DNA from: an uncultured Lachnospiraceae bacterium
GTDB taxonomy: Bacteria; Bacillota; Clostridia; Lachnospirales; Lachnospiraceae
Length of the DNA stretch: 12,097 bases
Direction: 5' to 3'
Assembly: GCA_947174725.1 (NCBI GenBank)
Contig: CAMWKA010000024.1
Coordinates: 1 to 12,097, forward strand
Shown here: piece by piece, positions 1 to 10,812 of the stretch
How positions within the stretch are numbered: position 1 is the first letter of the stretch
How the letters are laid out: every line of letters starts with the position of its first letter
The notes under the pieces: generated by a model
What the model saw: the letters and a program-made list of their open reading frames with translations, nothing else
Database searches by the model: none
What the model was told of the DNA's origin: nothing
Program-made: the position numbers and the translations under genes

Positions 1-79
1 GGGAGACGCCAAGGCCACTGCATGGGGCTGTGATCTGAGCTATGATTATGTGAAGATCAATGCGGATTACAGGTCCTGA
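1..79 (+). CDS. argJ: ArgJ C-terminal end (partial): glutamate N-acetyltransferase / amino-acid acetyltransferase
   Basis: Only the last 25 codons lie in the window, read in the frame beginning at base 2 and stopping at TGA 77-79. The peptide contains [19 protein letters not shown], which matches the very conserved C-terminus of ArgJ (ornithine acetyltransferase family). ArgJ moves the acetyl group from N-acetylornithine to glutamate, recycling acetyl groups in the cyclic arginine pathway. Some family members also use acetyl-CoA, which cannot be judged from this fragment. It lies 38 bases before argB on the same strand, and argJ-argB-argD is a common order in Gram-positive bacteria, so the short match is strongly supported by context. 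The start, the autoproteolysis site and the rest of the protein are outside the window. Confidence 0.88.
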   Translation, partial: GDAKATAWGCDLSYDYVKINADYRS

Positions 80-117
80 CAGACTTCATTTATATTATTG
101 AGGGGAGAATAGAAAAA

Positions 118-1008
118 TTGAACGATTTGGAAATGGACCGGATCTTAGCCAAGGCAGAGGGTTTGATCGAGGCGCTGCCCTACATACAGAAATTTAACAG
201 AAGGATCATCGTTGTGAAATACGGCGGAAGCGCCATGACGGATCCGGAACTGCAGAAAAATGTCATTAAGGATGTGGTGCTGCTGAAGCTGGTAGGATTT
301 AAGCCGATCATTGTGCATGGCGGCGGCAAGGAGATCAGCAGCTGGGTGAAAAAGGTTGGCAAGGAATCGGAGTTTGTCAATGGACTTCGCGTGACGGATG
401 CTGAGACGATGGAAATCGCGGAAATGGTACTCAGCAAGGTCAATAAGCGGCTGGTATCTATGATCCAGTCTCTGGGTGTGTACGCGGCAGGCATCAGCGG
501 CAAGGACGGAGAACTGTTAAAGGTGGAAAAGAAGCTGTCTGATGGCAAGGATATCGGTTATGTCGGACAGATCACCCATGTGGATGTCAAGATATTGCAG
601 GATCTATTGGAGAAGGATTTCCTTCCGGTGGTTGCGCCTATCGGAATGGATGATCAATTTGAGAGTTATAACATCAACGCAGATGATGCGGCATGCGCCA
701 TTGCTCAGGCGGTAGGTGCGGAAAAACTGGCGTTTTTAACCGATATTGAGGGCTTGTATCGTGATATCAATGATAAGTCTTCCTTTATTTCAAGATTAAA
801 TGTCAGTCAGGCCCATGAACTGATTGGTGATGGACTGATCGGCGGCGGTATGCTTCCAAAGTTAAACAACTGTATTGAAGCGATCGAAAACGGAGTTAAC
901 AGGGTGCATATCTTAGACGGACGGATCGCGCATTGTCTGTTGCTGGAGATCTTTACCAATCAGGGAATCGGAACGGCAATCATACAGGACGGAGAGAGTC
1001 TGGATTAA
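118..1008 (+). CDS. argB: Acetylglutamate kinase, arginine-sensitive type
   Basis: This cytoplasmic enzyme phosphorylates N-acetyl-L-glutamate with ATP, the second step of arginine synthesis. The 296-residue protein is a normal length for the amino acid kinase fold. Visible signatures are KYGGSAM at 34-40 (phosphate-binding lysine and glycine loop), HGGGKEIS at 67-74 (acetylglutamate/ATP glycine loop), NINADDAA at 185-192, FLTDIEGLY at 206-214 and GGGMLPKL at 242-249. Residues 8-27 form an N-terminal helix before the core. Together with the C-terminal HILDGR...LLLEIF..QGIGT segment, this is the arrangement of hexameric, arginine-inhibited kinases, so end-product feedback is likely. The TTG start is chosen because AGGGGAG (101-107) stands 10 bases upstream and the N-terminal helix is needed. 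The next in-frame ATG, at 133, would clip it. It is co-directional with argJ and argD. Confidence 0.96.
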   Translation: MNDLEMDRILAKAEGLIEALPYIQKFNRRIIVVKYGGSAMTDPELQKNVIKDVVLLKLVGFKPIIVHGGGKEISSWVKKVGKESEFVNGLRVTDAETMEIAEMVLSKVNKRLVSMIQSLGVYAAGISGKDGELLKVEKKLSDGKDIGYVGQITHVDVKILQDLLEKDFLPVVAPIGMDDQFESYNINADDAACAIAQAVGAEKLAFLTDIEGLYRDINDKSSFISRLNVSQAHELIGDGLIGGGMLPKLNNCIEAIENGVNRVHILDGRIAHCLLLEIFTNQGIGTAIIQDGESLD

Positions 1009-1023
1009 CGCAGGAATGAAAGG

Positions 1024-2220
1024 ATGATAAACATGAGTATGCAACAATATATTGATGAAGCAGAGAATGTTCTGCTTCATACTTATAACCGGTATCCGGT
1101 GGTTTTTGAGAGTGGAGAGGGCGTTTATTTAAAGGATACGGACGGAAAGAAATATCTTGATTTTTGTTCCGGGATCGGTGTATTTGCCCTGGGTTATGGC
1201 AATCAGGAATACAACGACGCAATCAAGGAGCAGGTTGATAAGATCCTGCATACGTCCAATTATTATTATAATGTGCCTGCCATCGAAGCGGCAAAGGCTG
1301 TTTTGAAGGTATCCGGCATGGATCGGATCTTTTTTACGAACAGCGGTGCGGAAGCGGTAGAGGGCGCGATCAAGGCAGCAAGAAAATACGCGTATTTGAA
1401 AGACAATACGACAGATCATGAGATCATAGCGATGGAACATTCTTTCCACGGACGAACTATGGGAGCGCTGTCTGTGACGGGAACGCCGAAGTATCGGGAG
1501 GCTTTCCGCCCGATGATTGGTAATGTGAAATTTGCAAAGTTCAATGATATAGAGAGCATAAAGGCTCAGCTGACGGATAAGACCTGCGCGGTCATGATGG
1601 AGACTGTGCAAGGCGAAGGCGGTATCCATCCTGCAACAAAGGAGTTCCTGCAGGAAGTAAGGGAACTCTGTAATGAACGTGATATCCTGCTGATCTTAGA
1701 TGAGATCCAGTGCGGTATGGGTAGGACCGGATCAATGTTTGCCTGGCAGCAGTATGGCATCAAGCCGGATATCATGACTTCTGCGAAAGCGCTGGGCTGC
1801 GGCATACCGGTAGGGGCATTTTTAATGACGCAGAAGGTAGCGGATCATTCCCTTGTGGCAGGCGATCATGGGACGACCTACGGCGGCAATCCATTAGCCG
1901 GCGCTGCGGTATGCAAGGTGATGGAGCTTTTTGAAAAGACGGATGTGCTGAATAACGTGGTTTCCGTATCGGCTTATCTGGAAGAACAGCTTGATGCATT
2001 AAAAGCTGATCATAAGGATATCATTGACCGGCGCGGTCGCGGTCTGATGCAGGGATTGGAGTTTGACCATCCGGTGGGAGATATTCTCAAACATGCTTTA
2101 GAAGAGGGGCTGGTGCTGATCAATGCCGGTACGAATGTGATCCGTTTTCTGCCGCCTCTGGTCATTACGAGGGAGCATGTGGATGAGATGATGACGATCC
2201 TGAAAAAATGCATGCAATGA
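1024..2220 (+). CDS. argD: Acetylornithine aminotransferase (PLP-dependent, class III)
   Basis: It transfers the amino group from glutamate to N-acetylglutamate 5-semialdehyde, giving N-acetylornithine. The 398-residue length is typical. Class III aminotransferase landmarks are in order: NSGAEA at 106-111 (phosphate binding), SFHGRT at 140-145 (ring-stacking region), LDEIQCGMGRTG at 225-236 with the PLP-nitrogen aspartate D226, SAKALG with the Schiff-base lysine K255, and GTTYGGNPLA at 283-292. The C-terminal FLPPLVIT is also family-typical. Only 15 bases separate it from argB. Two starts compete. ATG 1024 has AGGA at 1012-1015, and ATG 1033 has AAAGGA at 1019-1024; both have good spacing. 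The longer form is listed, but the shorter one (beginning MSMQQYIDEA) fits the usual family N-terminus equally well. A broader role, such as succinyldiaminopimelate transamination, is possible in this family, but the operon argues for arginine. Confidence 0.96.
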   Translation: MINMSMQQYIDEAENVLLHTYNRYPVVFESGEGVYLKDTDGKKYLDFCSGIGVFALGYGNQEYNDAIKEQVDKILHTSNYYYNVPAIEAAKAVLKVSGMDRIFFTNSGAEAVEGAIKAARKYAYLKDNTTDHEIIAMEHSFHGRTMGALSVTGTPKYREAFRPMIGNVKFAKFNDIESIKAQLTDKTCAVMMETVQGEGGIHPATKEFLQEVRELCNERDILLILDEIQCGMGRTGSMFAWQQYGIKPDIMTSAKALGCGIPVGAFLMTQKVADHSLVAGDHGTTYGGNPLAGAAVCKVMELFEKTDVLNNVVSVSAYLEEQLDALKADHKDIIDRRGRGLMQGLEFDHPVGDILKHALEEGLVLINAGTNVIRFLPPLVITREHVDEMMTILKKCMQ

Positions 2221-2234
2221 AGCAATATTGCATG
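2211..2234 (+). repeat. Small inverted repeat across the argD stop codon
   Basis: CATGCAAT (2211-2218) and ATTGCATG (2227-2234) are perfect 8-base inverted arms around an 8-base loop, and a 10-base palindrome GCAATATTGC overlaps them (2222-2231). There is no T-run, so it is not a convincing terminator. A weak RNA processing or attenuation site between argD and the next gene is possible but unsupported by anything else. Confidence 0.3.
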
Positions 2235-2256
2235 GTGATACTTGGAAAAGGCGTGG

Positions 2257-3735
2257 ATGCTAGGTATGGGTTCAGAACACAAGATGACGTCGATACTTCT
2301 CGTGCTGGTGCTGCTGGCAGGGGTGTGGTATGCAGGGACAGGCGATGGCGCAGCAGACAATGGATTTATGTCAGGGTTTCAGAAGGATACGATATATATC
2401 TGGTATACGGATGAAGCCCTGACCGATTATATTAATAGTGCGGCGCTGGCATTTTATGAGGATTATGATGTCCGCGTTGTGCCGGTGTTACAGTCAGGTC
2501 TTGAGTACGTTCAGGCATTAAATGCCGCGTCTATCAGCGGTAATGAGCTCCCGGATCTTTATCTGACAGGATCTGATTCACTGGAAAGGCTGATCATGGC
2601 GGGATTGGCATCTCCGGTGGAGGATACGAAAGAGATTCTGGATGATTTTTACTTCCCGCAGACCGCATTGGACGCAGTCACTTATAGGGGAGAATATTAC
2701 GCTTATCCATTTTATTATGAGACGGCGTTTCTGCTGTATAATAAGACTTATCTGACCCAGATCGCTGACGGCGCGCTGCGCGCGGAGATCGTTTCAGGAG
2801 GCGAAGCCGGACAGGACGGTGGCGCTGATGAAGGGATGGATGACGGGGAAGATATGGATACGGAGCAGGGCATACCGGATGGATATGACGAGGCGTCCTG
2901 GGATGCGGCCGTTTCGCAGAAGATGTATGATCTGATCCCGGAATCCATTGAAGATATCCTTGCCATTGCGGATTCCTATAATGCGCCGGAACAGGTAGAG
3001 AATATCTTTCTTTGGGACGTATCTGATATTTTATATAATTACTTTTTCGCAGGAGCATATATGAATATGGGCGGTCCCTGTGGAGACGACGCATCCGTGA
3101 TCGAGATCTACAATGAAGATACGATTGCGTGTATGAACGTTTATCAGGATCTGCACCAGTTTTTTTCCATAGAATCCAAGGAGAGCAGCTATGAGGAAGT
3201 CCTGCAGGAGTTTCTGGATGGAAAGACGCTCTTTACGATCGCCACGATTGACGCCATCGGAACGCTGGAGGAAGCCAGGGAAGAAGGGGTATGTTCTTTT
3301 GAATATGGTATCGCGGCGCTGCCAAGCATCGATGGGGAGCATGCGGCAAGGGGACTGTCAGTGACGAATGTCATCGTGATAAATGGTTACAGCGGACAGA
3401 AAGAAATGGCAAATATCTTTGCCGGATACCTTGCCTATAAGTATGCAAACTCCCTATACGATAGGACCAGTAAGATGCAGGCGGCTCATCCCATAGAGAA
3501 TTTTGTGATAGATATCAACGATGAGATTGCTGTTATATATGAGAATTCCACATCACTGCCTAAGATTTTGGAGATCAGCAATTTCTGGATGCAATTGGAA
3601 CTGGCATATACCAAGATCTGGGATGGGGATAATGTCAACGACGTGCTCCGGCAGCTTTCCGAACAGATGAAGACGCAGATCGCCGGAGAGGGTGTTGTGG
3701 AGGAAGTGATTCCATCTGAGGGACCGGAATTATAA
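2257..3735 (+). CDS. Extracellular solute-binding protein (MalE-like), orphan, no lipobox
   Basis: The product resembles bacterial family 1/8 solute-binding proteins, which capture sugars or other solutes for ABC importers. With the start used here it is 492 residues. Residues 11-27 are strongly hydrophobic (TSILLVLVLLAGVWYAG), giving an export signal or membrane anchor. Family-like blocks follow: IYIWYTDEALTDY near the mature start, ELPDLYLTGSDSLERLIMAG, YYAYPFYYETAFLLYNKTYL, and FLDGKTLFTIATIDAIGTLEEA. Unusually, no cysteine follows the hydrophobic segment, so the lipoprotein anchor normal for Gram-positive binding proteins is missing. An acidic, glycine-rich stretch lies at about 181-218. 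ATG 2257 is preferred because AAAAGG (2246-2251) lies 5 bases upstream. The TTG at 2242 has no ribosome site, and ATG 2284 would leave almost no basic n-region. No permease or ATPase is adjacent; the gene follows argD by 36 bases, so co-transcription is likely. Substrate unknown. Confidence 0.85.
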   Translation: MLGMGSEHKMTSILLVLVLLAGVWYAGTGDGAADNGFMSGFQKDTIYIWYTDEALTDYINSAALAFYEDYDVRVVPVLQSGLEYVQALNAASISGNELPDLYLTGSDSLERLIMAGLASPVEDTKEILDDFYFPQTALDAVTYRGEYYAYPFYYETAFLLYNKTYLTQIADGALRAEIVSGGEAGQDGGADEGMDDGEDMDTEQGIPDGYDEASWDAAVSQKMYDLIPESIEDILAIADSYNAPEQVENIFLWDVSDILYNYFFAGAYMNMGGPCGDDASVIEIYNEDTIACMNVYQDLHQFFSIESKESSYEEVLQEFLDGKTLFTIATIDAIGTLEEAREEGVCSFEYGIAALPSIDGEHAARGLSVTNVIVINGYSGQKEMANIFAGYLAYKYANSLYDRTSKMQAAHPIENFVIDINDEIAVIYENSTSLPKILEISNFWMQLELAYTKIWDGDNVNDVLRQLSEQMKTQIAGEGVVEEVIPSEGPEL

Positions 3736-3747
3736 TATATAATTTGA

Positions 3748-3787
3748 AAAGCCGGGTCTGAATCCGATAAATGTCAGACCCGGCTTT
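3748..3787 (+). terminator. Rho-independent terminator after the arginine/solute-binding unit
   Basis: A perfect 14-base-pair stem (AAAGCCGGGTCTGA at 3748-3761, complement at 3774-3787) encloses a 12-base loop, 12 bases after the stop codon of the solute-binding protein gene. The core is G+C-rich, and the right arm ends in TTT followed by CTAATT, a short but usable U-tract. It separates the arginine operon from the WYL operon. Confidence 0.85.
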
Positions 3788-3857
3788 CTAATTGAATACA
3801 CAGAAATATGCCAGATTTAAGTGTGCAATGATTAATTTCTGTTATAAAAGAAATTTA

Positions 3858-3868
3858 TTTGCTATAAT
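3858..3868 (+). promoter_or_regulatory. Extended -10 promoter for the WYL-regulator operon
   Basis: TTTGCTATAAT contains the consensus hexamer TATAAT (3863-3868) preceded by TGC, which makes an extended -10 element. No good -35 box is found 16-18 bases upstream, which extended -10 promoters can tolerate. It lies about 60 bases before the regulator start, in an A+T-rich stretch downstream of the terminator. A near copy, TTTGCTATGATG, recurs at 3897-3908 and could be a second weaker promoter or a repeated binding site. Confidence 0.65.
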
Positions 3869-3869
3869 G

Positions 3870-3893
3870 AACATGACATACAGTTGTCGTGTT
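3870..3893 (+). promoter_or_regulatory. Inverted-repeat operator candidate for the WYL regulator
   Basis: AACATGACA (3870-3878) and TGTCGTGTT (3885-3893) are inverted arms matching at 8 of 9 positions around a 6-base spacer. The repeat begins one base after the -10 box, so it would cover the transcription start. A bound dimeric regulator there would block transcription. Autoregulation by the protein encoded just downstream is inferred from position and symmetry only. Confidence 0.5.
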
Positions 3894-3928
3894 ATGTTTG
3901 CTATGATGTAAACGGAGTGTGAAATTTG

Positions 3929-4846
3929 ATGAAGATAGACAGGCTGATCGGGATATTGTCCATCTTACTGCAGGAAGAGAAGACAACGGCGCCGGATCTG
4001 GCAGAGAGGTTTGAAGTATCAAGAAGAACCATCAACAGGGATATTGAAGATCTTTGCAAGGCAGGGATTCCCATCAGGACAGCACAGGGCGCTGGCGGCG
4101 GTATCAGTATTATGGATGGGTACCGTATGGACAGGACCATATTGACCTCCAAGGACATGCAGATGATCCTCGCGGGACTTCGGAGTCTGGACAGCGTAAG
4201 CGGAAGCAGCTATTATGGACAACTGATGGAGAAGCTGCAGACAGGGGCTTCGGAGTTTATCAGCGGCAGGGATTCCATGTTGATCGACTTGTCGTCCTGG
4301 TACAAGGGCTCTCTGGCGCCAAAGATCGAGGTCATTCAGAGCGCGATTGAAAACAGGCATATTCTGCACTTCAAGTATTATGCGCCTGCAGGAGAAAGCG
4401 AGCGTTGTATCGAACCATACTACCTTGTGTTCCGGTGGTCGAGCTGGTATGTATGGGGATGGTGTAAAGACAGAAAAGATTATCGGCTGTTTAAGCTGAA
4501 CCGTATGGATCAGACGGCGGAATCTGATCAGAGTTTTGTAAGCAGAAATGCTCCCATACCGGATCTGTCCAATGAGAAAATCTTTCCGGGCGGCATCAAG
4601 GTAAAGGCGCTGTTTGCGCCTGATGTGAAATGGAGGCTGGTGGAGGAATTCGGTCCCCACTGTTTTAGGGAGACTGAGGACGGAAGACTTCTTTTTTACG
4701 CCGACTATACGGATAGGGAGAATCTTATCACGTGGATTCTGACATTTGGCGAAAAGGCGGAGGTGTTGGAACCAAAAGACATCCGCAATGCCATCAGGCG
4801 TATTGCGGAAGAAACAATCAAATTATATCAGGAGGACTTAGATTGA
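3929..4846 (+). CDS. HTH and WYL-domain transcriptional regulator (YafY/PafC-like)
   Basis: A DNA-binding regulator of 305 residues, the standard length. An N-terminal winged helix-turn-helix (about 3-57) includes APDLAERFEVSRRTINRDIEDL, the DeoR/HTH_11-like recognition region. The WYL domain (about 133-196) carries IEPYYLVFRWSSWYVWGWC...YRLFKLNRM, where this family usually shows its W-Y-L signature and binds a small ligand or nucleic acid. The C-terminal WCX extension (about 222-303) includes the family-like segment VKWRLVEEFG. The start is ATG 3929 with GGAG at 3914-3917; the TTG immediately before it, at 3926, gives slightly better spacing and cannot be excluded. It heads a same-strand gene group and follows an operator-like repeat, so it probably controls itself and the genes downstream. 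WYL regulators next to GyrI-like genes suggest a response to a small molecule; the ligand is unknown. Confidence 0.93.
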   Translation: MKIDRLIGILSILLQEEKTTAPDLAERFEVSRRTINRDIEDLCKAGIPIRTAQGAGGGISIMDGYRMDRTILTSKDMQMILAGLRSLDSVSGSSYYGQLMEKLQTGASEFISGRDSMLIDLSSWYKGSLAPKIEVIQSAIENRHILHFKYYAPAGESERCIEPYYLVFRWSSWYVWGWCKDRKDYRLFKLNRMDQTAESDQSFVSRNAPIPDLSNEKIFPGGIKVKALFAPDVKWRLVEEFGPHCFRETEDGRLLFYADYTDRENLITWILTFGEKAEVLEPKDIRNAIRRIAEETIKLYQEDLD

Positions 4847-4876
4847 AAAATAAGCTTGATAGCTTATTTTTCAATC
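4841..4876 (+). repeat. Perfect 16-bp hairpin overlapping the regulator stop codon
   Basis: GATTGAAAAATAAGCT (4841-4856) and its exact complement (4861-4876) face each other across the four-base loop TGAT. The left arm contains the TGA stop of the WYL gene. The stem is A+T-rich and its right arm holds TTATTTTT, but no separate T-run follows. It could be a weak terminator or attenuator, an mRNA-stabilising structure, or part of a palindromic repeat together with the next hairpin. Confidence 0.8.
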
Positions 4877-4885
4877 GCAATTTGT

Positions 4886-4941
4886 GCCTGCGGCAACATA
4901 CAACAAAAAGCTTACGCTTTTCGTTGTCAAGAATCGCAGGC
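4886..4941 (+). repeat. Second, bulged hairpin upstream of the DUF3795 gene
   Basis: The outer stem is GCCTGCG (4886-4892) with CGCAGGC (4935-4941). The inner stem is ACAACAAAAAGC (4900-4911) with GCTTTTCGTTGT (4916-4927), one mismatch and a TTAC loop. The two stems are separated by symmetric 7-base internal loops. The heptamer AATCGCA occurs at 4873-4879 and again at 4932-4938. This orderly structure in a 115-base gap looks like a small palindromic repeat element or a structured leader. It lies just before the ribosome site of the next gene. Confidence 0.7.
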
Positions 4942-4961
4942 CATGGAAAGGCATGGTTATT

Positions 4962-5264
4962 ATGATGAGTGAGAATGTGAGCTGCTGTGGGTCAGATTGC
5001 GGCACCTGCAGTTACTACGGGAATTTATGTACAGGATGTAATGAAGCAAGTGGAAAGGTATTTCATGCGCCGGAAGGGAAGGAGTGTCCGATCTATCATT
5101 GCAGTAAGATACAGCAGGGATTCGCTTCCTGTGGAGAGTGTAAGAATCTTCCCTGTGAGATCATTCTTGGGACTCGTGATCCGAATCTGTCAGAGGAAGA
5201 ATTTATGAAGACAGTGGAAGATCGCGTGAACCGGCTAAAGGGAGGCTCCGGGAATGGCGTTTGA
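4962..5264 (+). CDS. DUF3795 cysteine-rich protein, probable metal binding
   Basis: A 100-residue cytoplasmic protein with 11 cysteines. The pattern CCGSDCGTCSYYGNLCTGC at 8-26, then ECPIYHC at 41-47 and SCGECKNLPC at 56-65, matches the DUF3795 family as I know it. Paired CxxC and CxxxC spacings suggest zinc or iron-sulfur binding, but the function of the family is not established. The chosen start has GGAAAGG (4945-4951) 10 bases upstream; ATG 4965 is the alternative. An open frame extends back to GTG 4884, but that part is encoded by the hairpin and gives an unlikely N-terminus (PAATYNKKLTLFVV). The gene overlaps the next one by 11 bases, which suggests translational coupling and a shared task with the GyrI-like protein. 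Confidence 0.85.
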   Translation: MMSENVSCCGSDCGTCSYYGNLCTGCNEASGKVFHAPEGKECPIYHCSKIQQGFASCGECKNLPCEIILGTRDPNLSEEEFMKTVEDRVNRLKGGSGNGV

Positions 5265-5916
5265 CTATAAGAAGGAATACAAAGAATTTTATCTGCCGAA
5301 AGCAAAACCAGAAATTGTGACGGTTCCCAAGATGAATTTTCTGGCTGTACGCGGCAGCGGCGATCCCAATACGGAGGGCGGGGAGTATAAAGCTTCTATT
5401 GGGCTTTTGTACGGGATTGCATTTACGATTAAGATGAGTAAGAAGGGCGACCACCAGATAGAAGGATATTTTGATTATGTCGTACCGCCGCTGGAAGGGT
5501 TCTGGTGGCAGATTGAAAAATCACAGGTTACGGAAAGGAGCAGTTTTTCATTTGGAATTGATTATAGCCGTAAGGACAAATTTCAATGGATCTCGGTCAT
5601 TCGTCTGCCGGATTTTGTGACCAAAGAGGATTTTGCGTGGGCTATAGAGGAAGCGTCAAGAAAGAAGGCAACGGATTTCTCAAAAGTGGAGTTCATGACA
5701 TATGAGGAAGGTCTTTGCGTGCAGTGTATGCATATCGGAGCATATGATAATGAACCGGCGACCGTAGAAGGGATGCATCGCTTTATGGAAGAACAGGGAT
5801 ATACACTGGATATTACAGACCAGAGATATCATCATGAAATCTATCTGAGCGATGCGCGCAGGGTGGCTCCGGAAAGGTTGAAAACGGTGATCCGGCATCC
5901 CATAAGGAGGGTATAA
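5254..5916 (+). CDS. GyrI-like small-molecule-binding protein
   Basis: A 220-residue soluble protein of the GyrI-like/SAV2435-like superfamily, whose tandem SHS2 folds form a pocket for hydrophobic or aromatic compounds. Visible family landmarks are FLAVRGSGDPN at 29-39, GYFDYVVPPLEGFWWQ at 71-86 (tryptophans of the pocket), CMHIGAYDNEPATV at 158-171, and RYHHEIYLSDARRVAPERLKT at 191-211. No DNA-binding domain is attached, so it is a stand-alone domain rather than a regulator. Some stand-alone GyrI-like proteins have been reported to hydrolyse reactive cyclopropanoid compounds, and others only bind drugs. Which applies here cannot be told from sequence. GGAGG (5241-5245) is 8 bases before the ATG. 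It sits in an operon led by a WYL regulator, consistent with sensing or sequestering a toxic small molecule. Confidence 0.88.
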   Translation: MAFDYKKEYKEFYLPKAKPEIVTVPKMNFLAVRGSGDPNTEGGEYKASIGLLYGIAFTIKMSKKGDHQIEGYFDYVVPPLEGFWWQIEKSQVTERSSFSFGIDYSRKDKFQWISVIRLPDFVTKEDFAWAIEEASRKKATDFSKVEFMTYEEGLCVQCMHIGAYDNEPATVEGMHRFMEEQGYTLDITDQRYHHEIYLSDARRVAPERLKTVIRHPIRRV

Positions 5917-5921
5917 GAACT

Positions 5922-6668
5922 ATGGAATATATAAGAGTCACGAAAGAAAATCTGGAAAAGGAGCATATCTGCTGTGCCATTTCCAACAATAAAGACGTCC
6001 AAGTGTCATCGAAGAAAGCATGGTTGTCAGAGCGGTTTGAGGAAGGACTTGTCTTTCTGAAAAGTGTAGAACGGGGAAAATGCTTCATAGAGTATATTCC
6101 CGCAGAAAATGCATGGGTACCGATTATTGCAGATGGGTATATGTATATTGACTGCCTTTGGGTTTCCGGGTCCCTGAAAGGGCATGGATATTCCAACGAT
6201 CTGTTGGAAACATGCATTAAGGACAGCAAAGAAAAGGGAAAGCGGGGACTATGCGTCTTATCTTCCGCGAAGAAAAGGGCGTTTCTGGCAGATCCCAAGT
6301 TTTTGGAATATAAAGGGTTTTCCGTGAGTGATGAATCAGACAATGGAATCCAGCTATGGTTCCTGCCGTTTGAGAAAGACGCGGAGCAGCCAAAGTTTAA
6401 GGAATGTGCGAAGCATCCGGTAACAGAGGAGAAAGGTTATGTGCTGTACTATACAAATCAGTGTCCGTTCCCGGCAAAATATGTGCCGTTGATAGAAAAA
6501 ATCGCGCAGGAAAATGGCGTGCCATTTCATTCCATTCATATTGAGGACAGGGAGACCGCGCAAAATGTACCTACACCGATTACTAATTACGCTTTGTTCT
6601 TAGATGGAAAGTATGTATCAAATGAGATTTTGTCAGAGAAGAAGTTCTTGAAGATGATTAATGGATAG
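5922..6668 (+). CDS. GNAT acetyltransferase fused to a YoaP C-terminal domain
   Basis: The 248-residue protein has two parts. Residues 1 to about 150 look like a GNAT N-acetyltransferase: CLWVSGSLKGHGYSNDLLE at 78-96 corresponds to the acetyl-CoA pyrophosphate loop (here KGHG), followed by an alpha-helical stretch and a strand (GLCVLSS). Residues about 160-248 match the YoaP-type C-terminal domain, with a thioredoxin-like pattern: YVLYYTNQCPFPAKYVPLIEKIAQENG, a single cysteine C181 in CPFPAK, then a TPITNYALFLDGKYVSNEILSEKKF segment. Acetyl acceptor and role are unknown; the thioredoxin-like part could bind a thiol or the substrate. It starts 5 bases after the GyrI-like gene, with AAGGAGG (5904-5910) 11 bases upstream, so the two are very likely co-transcribed. 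The family is known from Bacillus YoaP; the name is not transferred as a symbol because orthology is untested. Confidence 0.85.
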   Translation: MEYIRVTKENLEKEHICCAISNNKDVQVSSKKAWLSERFEEGLVFLKSVERGKCFIEYIPAENAWVPIIADGYMYIDCLWVSGSLKGHGYSNDLLETCIKDSKEKGKRGLCVLSSAKKRAFLADPKFLEYKGFSVSDESDNGIQLWFLPFEKDAEQPKFKECAKHPVTEEKGYVLYYTNQCPFPAKYVPLIEKIAQENGVPFHSIHIEDRETAQNVPTPITNYALFLDGKYVSNEILSEKKFLKMING

Positions 6669-6679
6669 GGGTGTGTGAT

Positions 6680-10797
<4,118 letters not shown>

Positions 10798-10812
10798 TGT
10801 ATCCTGCCTCCT

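Noticed and set aside
80..117. Separate promoter before argB (TATATT-like stretch)
   Set aside because: The gap is only 38 bases inside an evident operon, and no -35 box or operator is visible.
1129..1629. Minus-strand open frame of 166 codons inside argD
   Set aside because: It is antisense to conserved aminotransferase motifs, and the translation is rich in residues typical of a reverse-frame artefact.
4019..4660. Minus-strand open frame of 213 codons inside the WYL regulator gene
   Set aside because: It lies fully opposite a clear regulator gene, with no recognisable motif and no ribosome site; it is a frame shadow.
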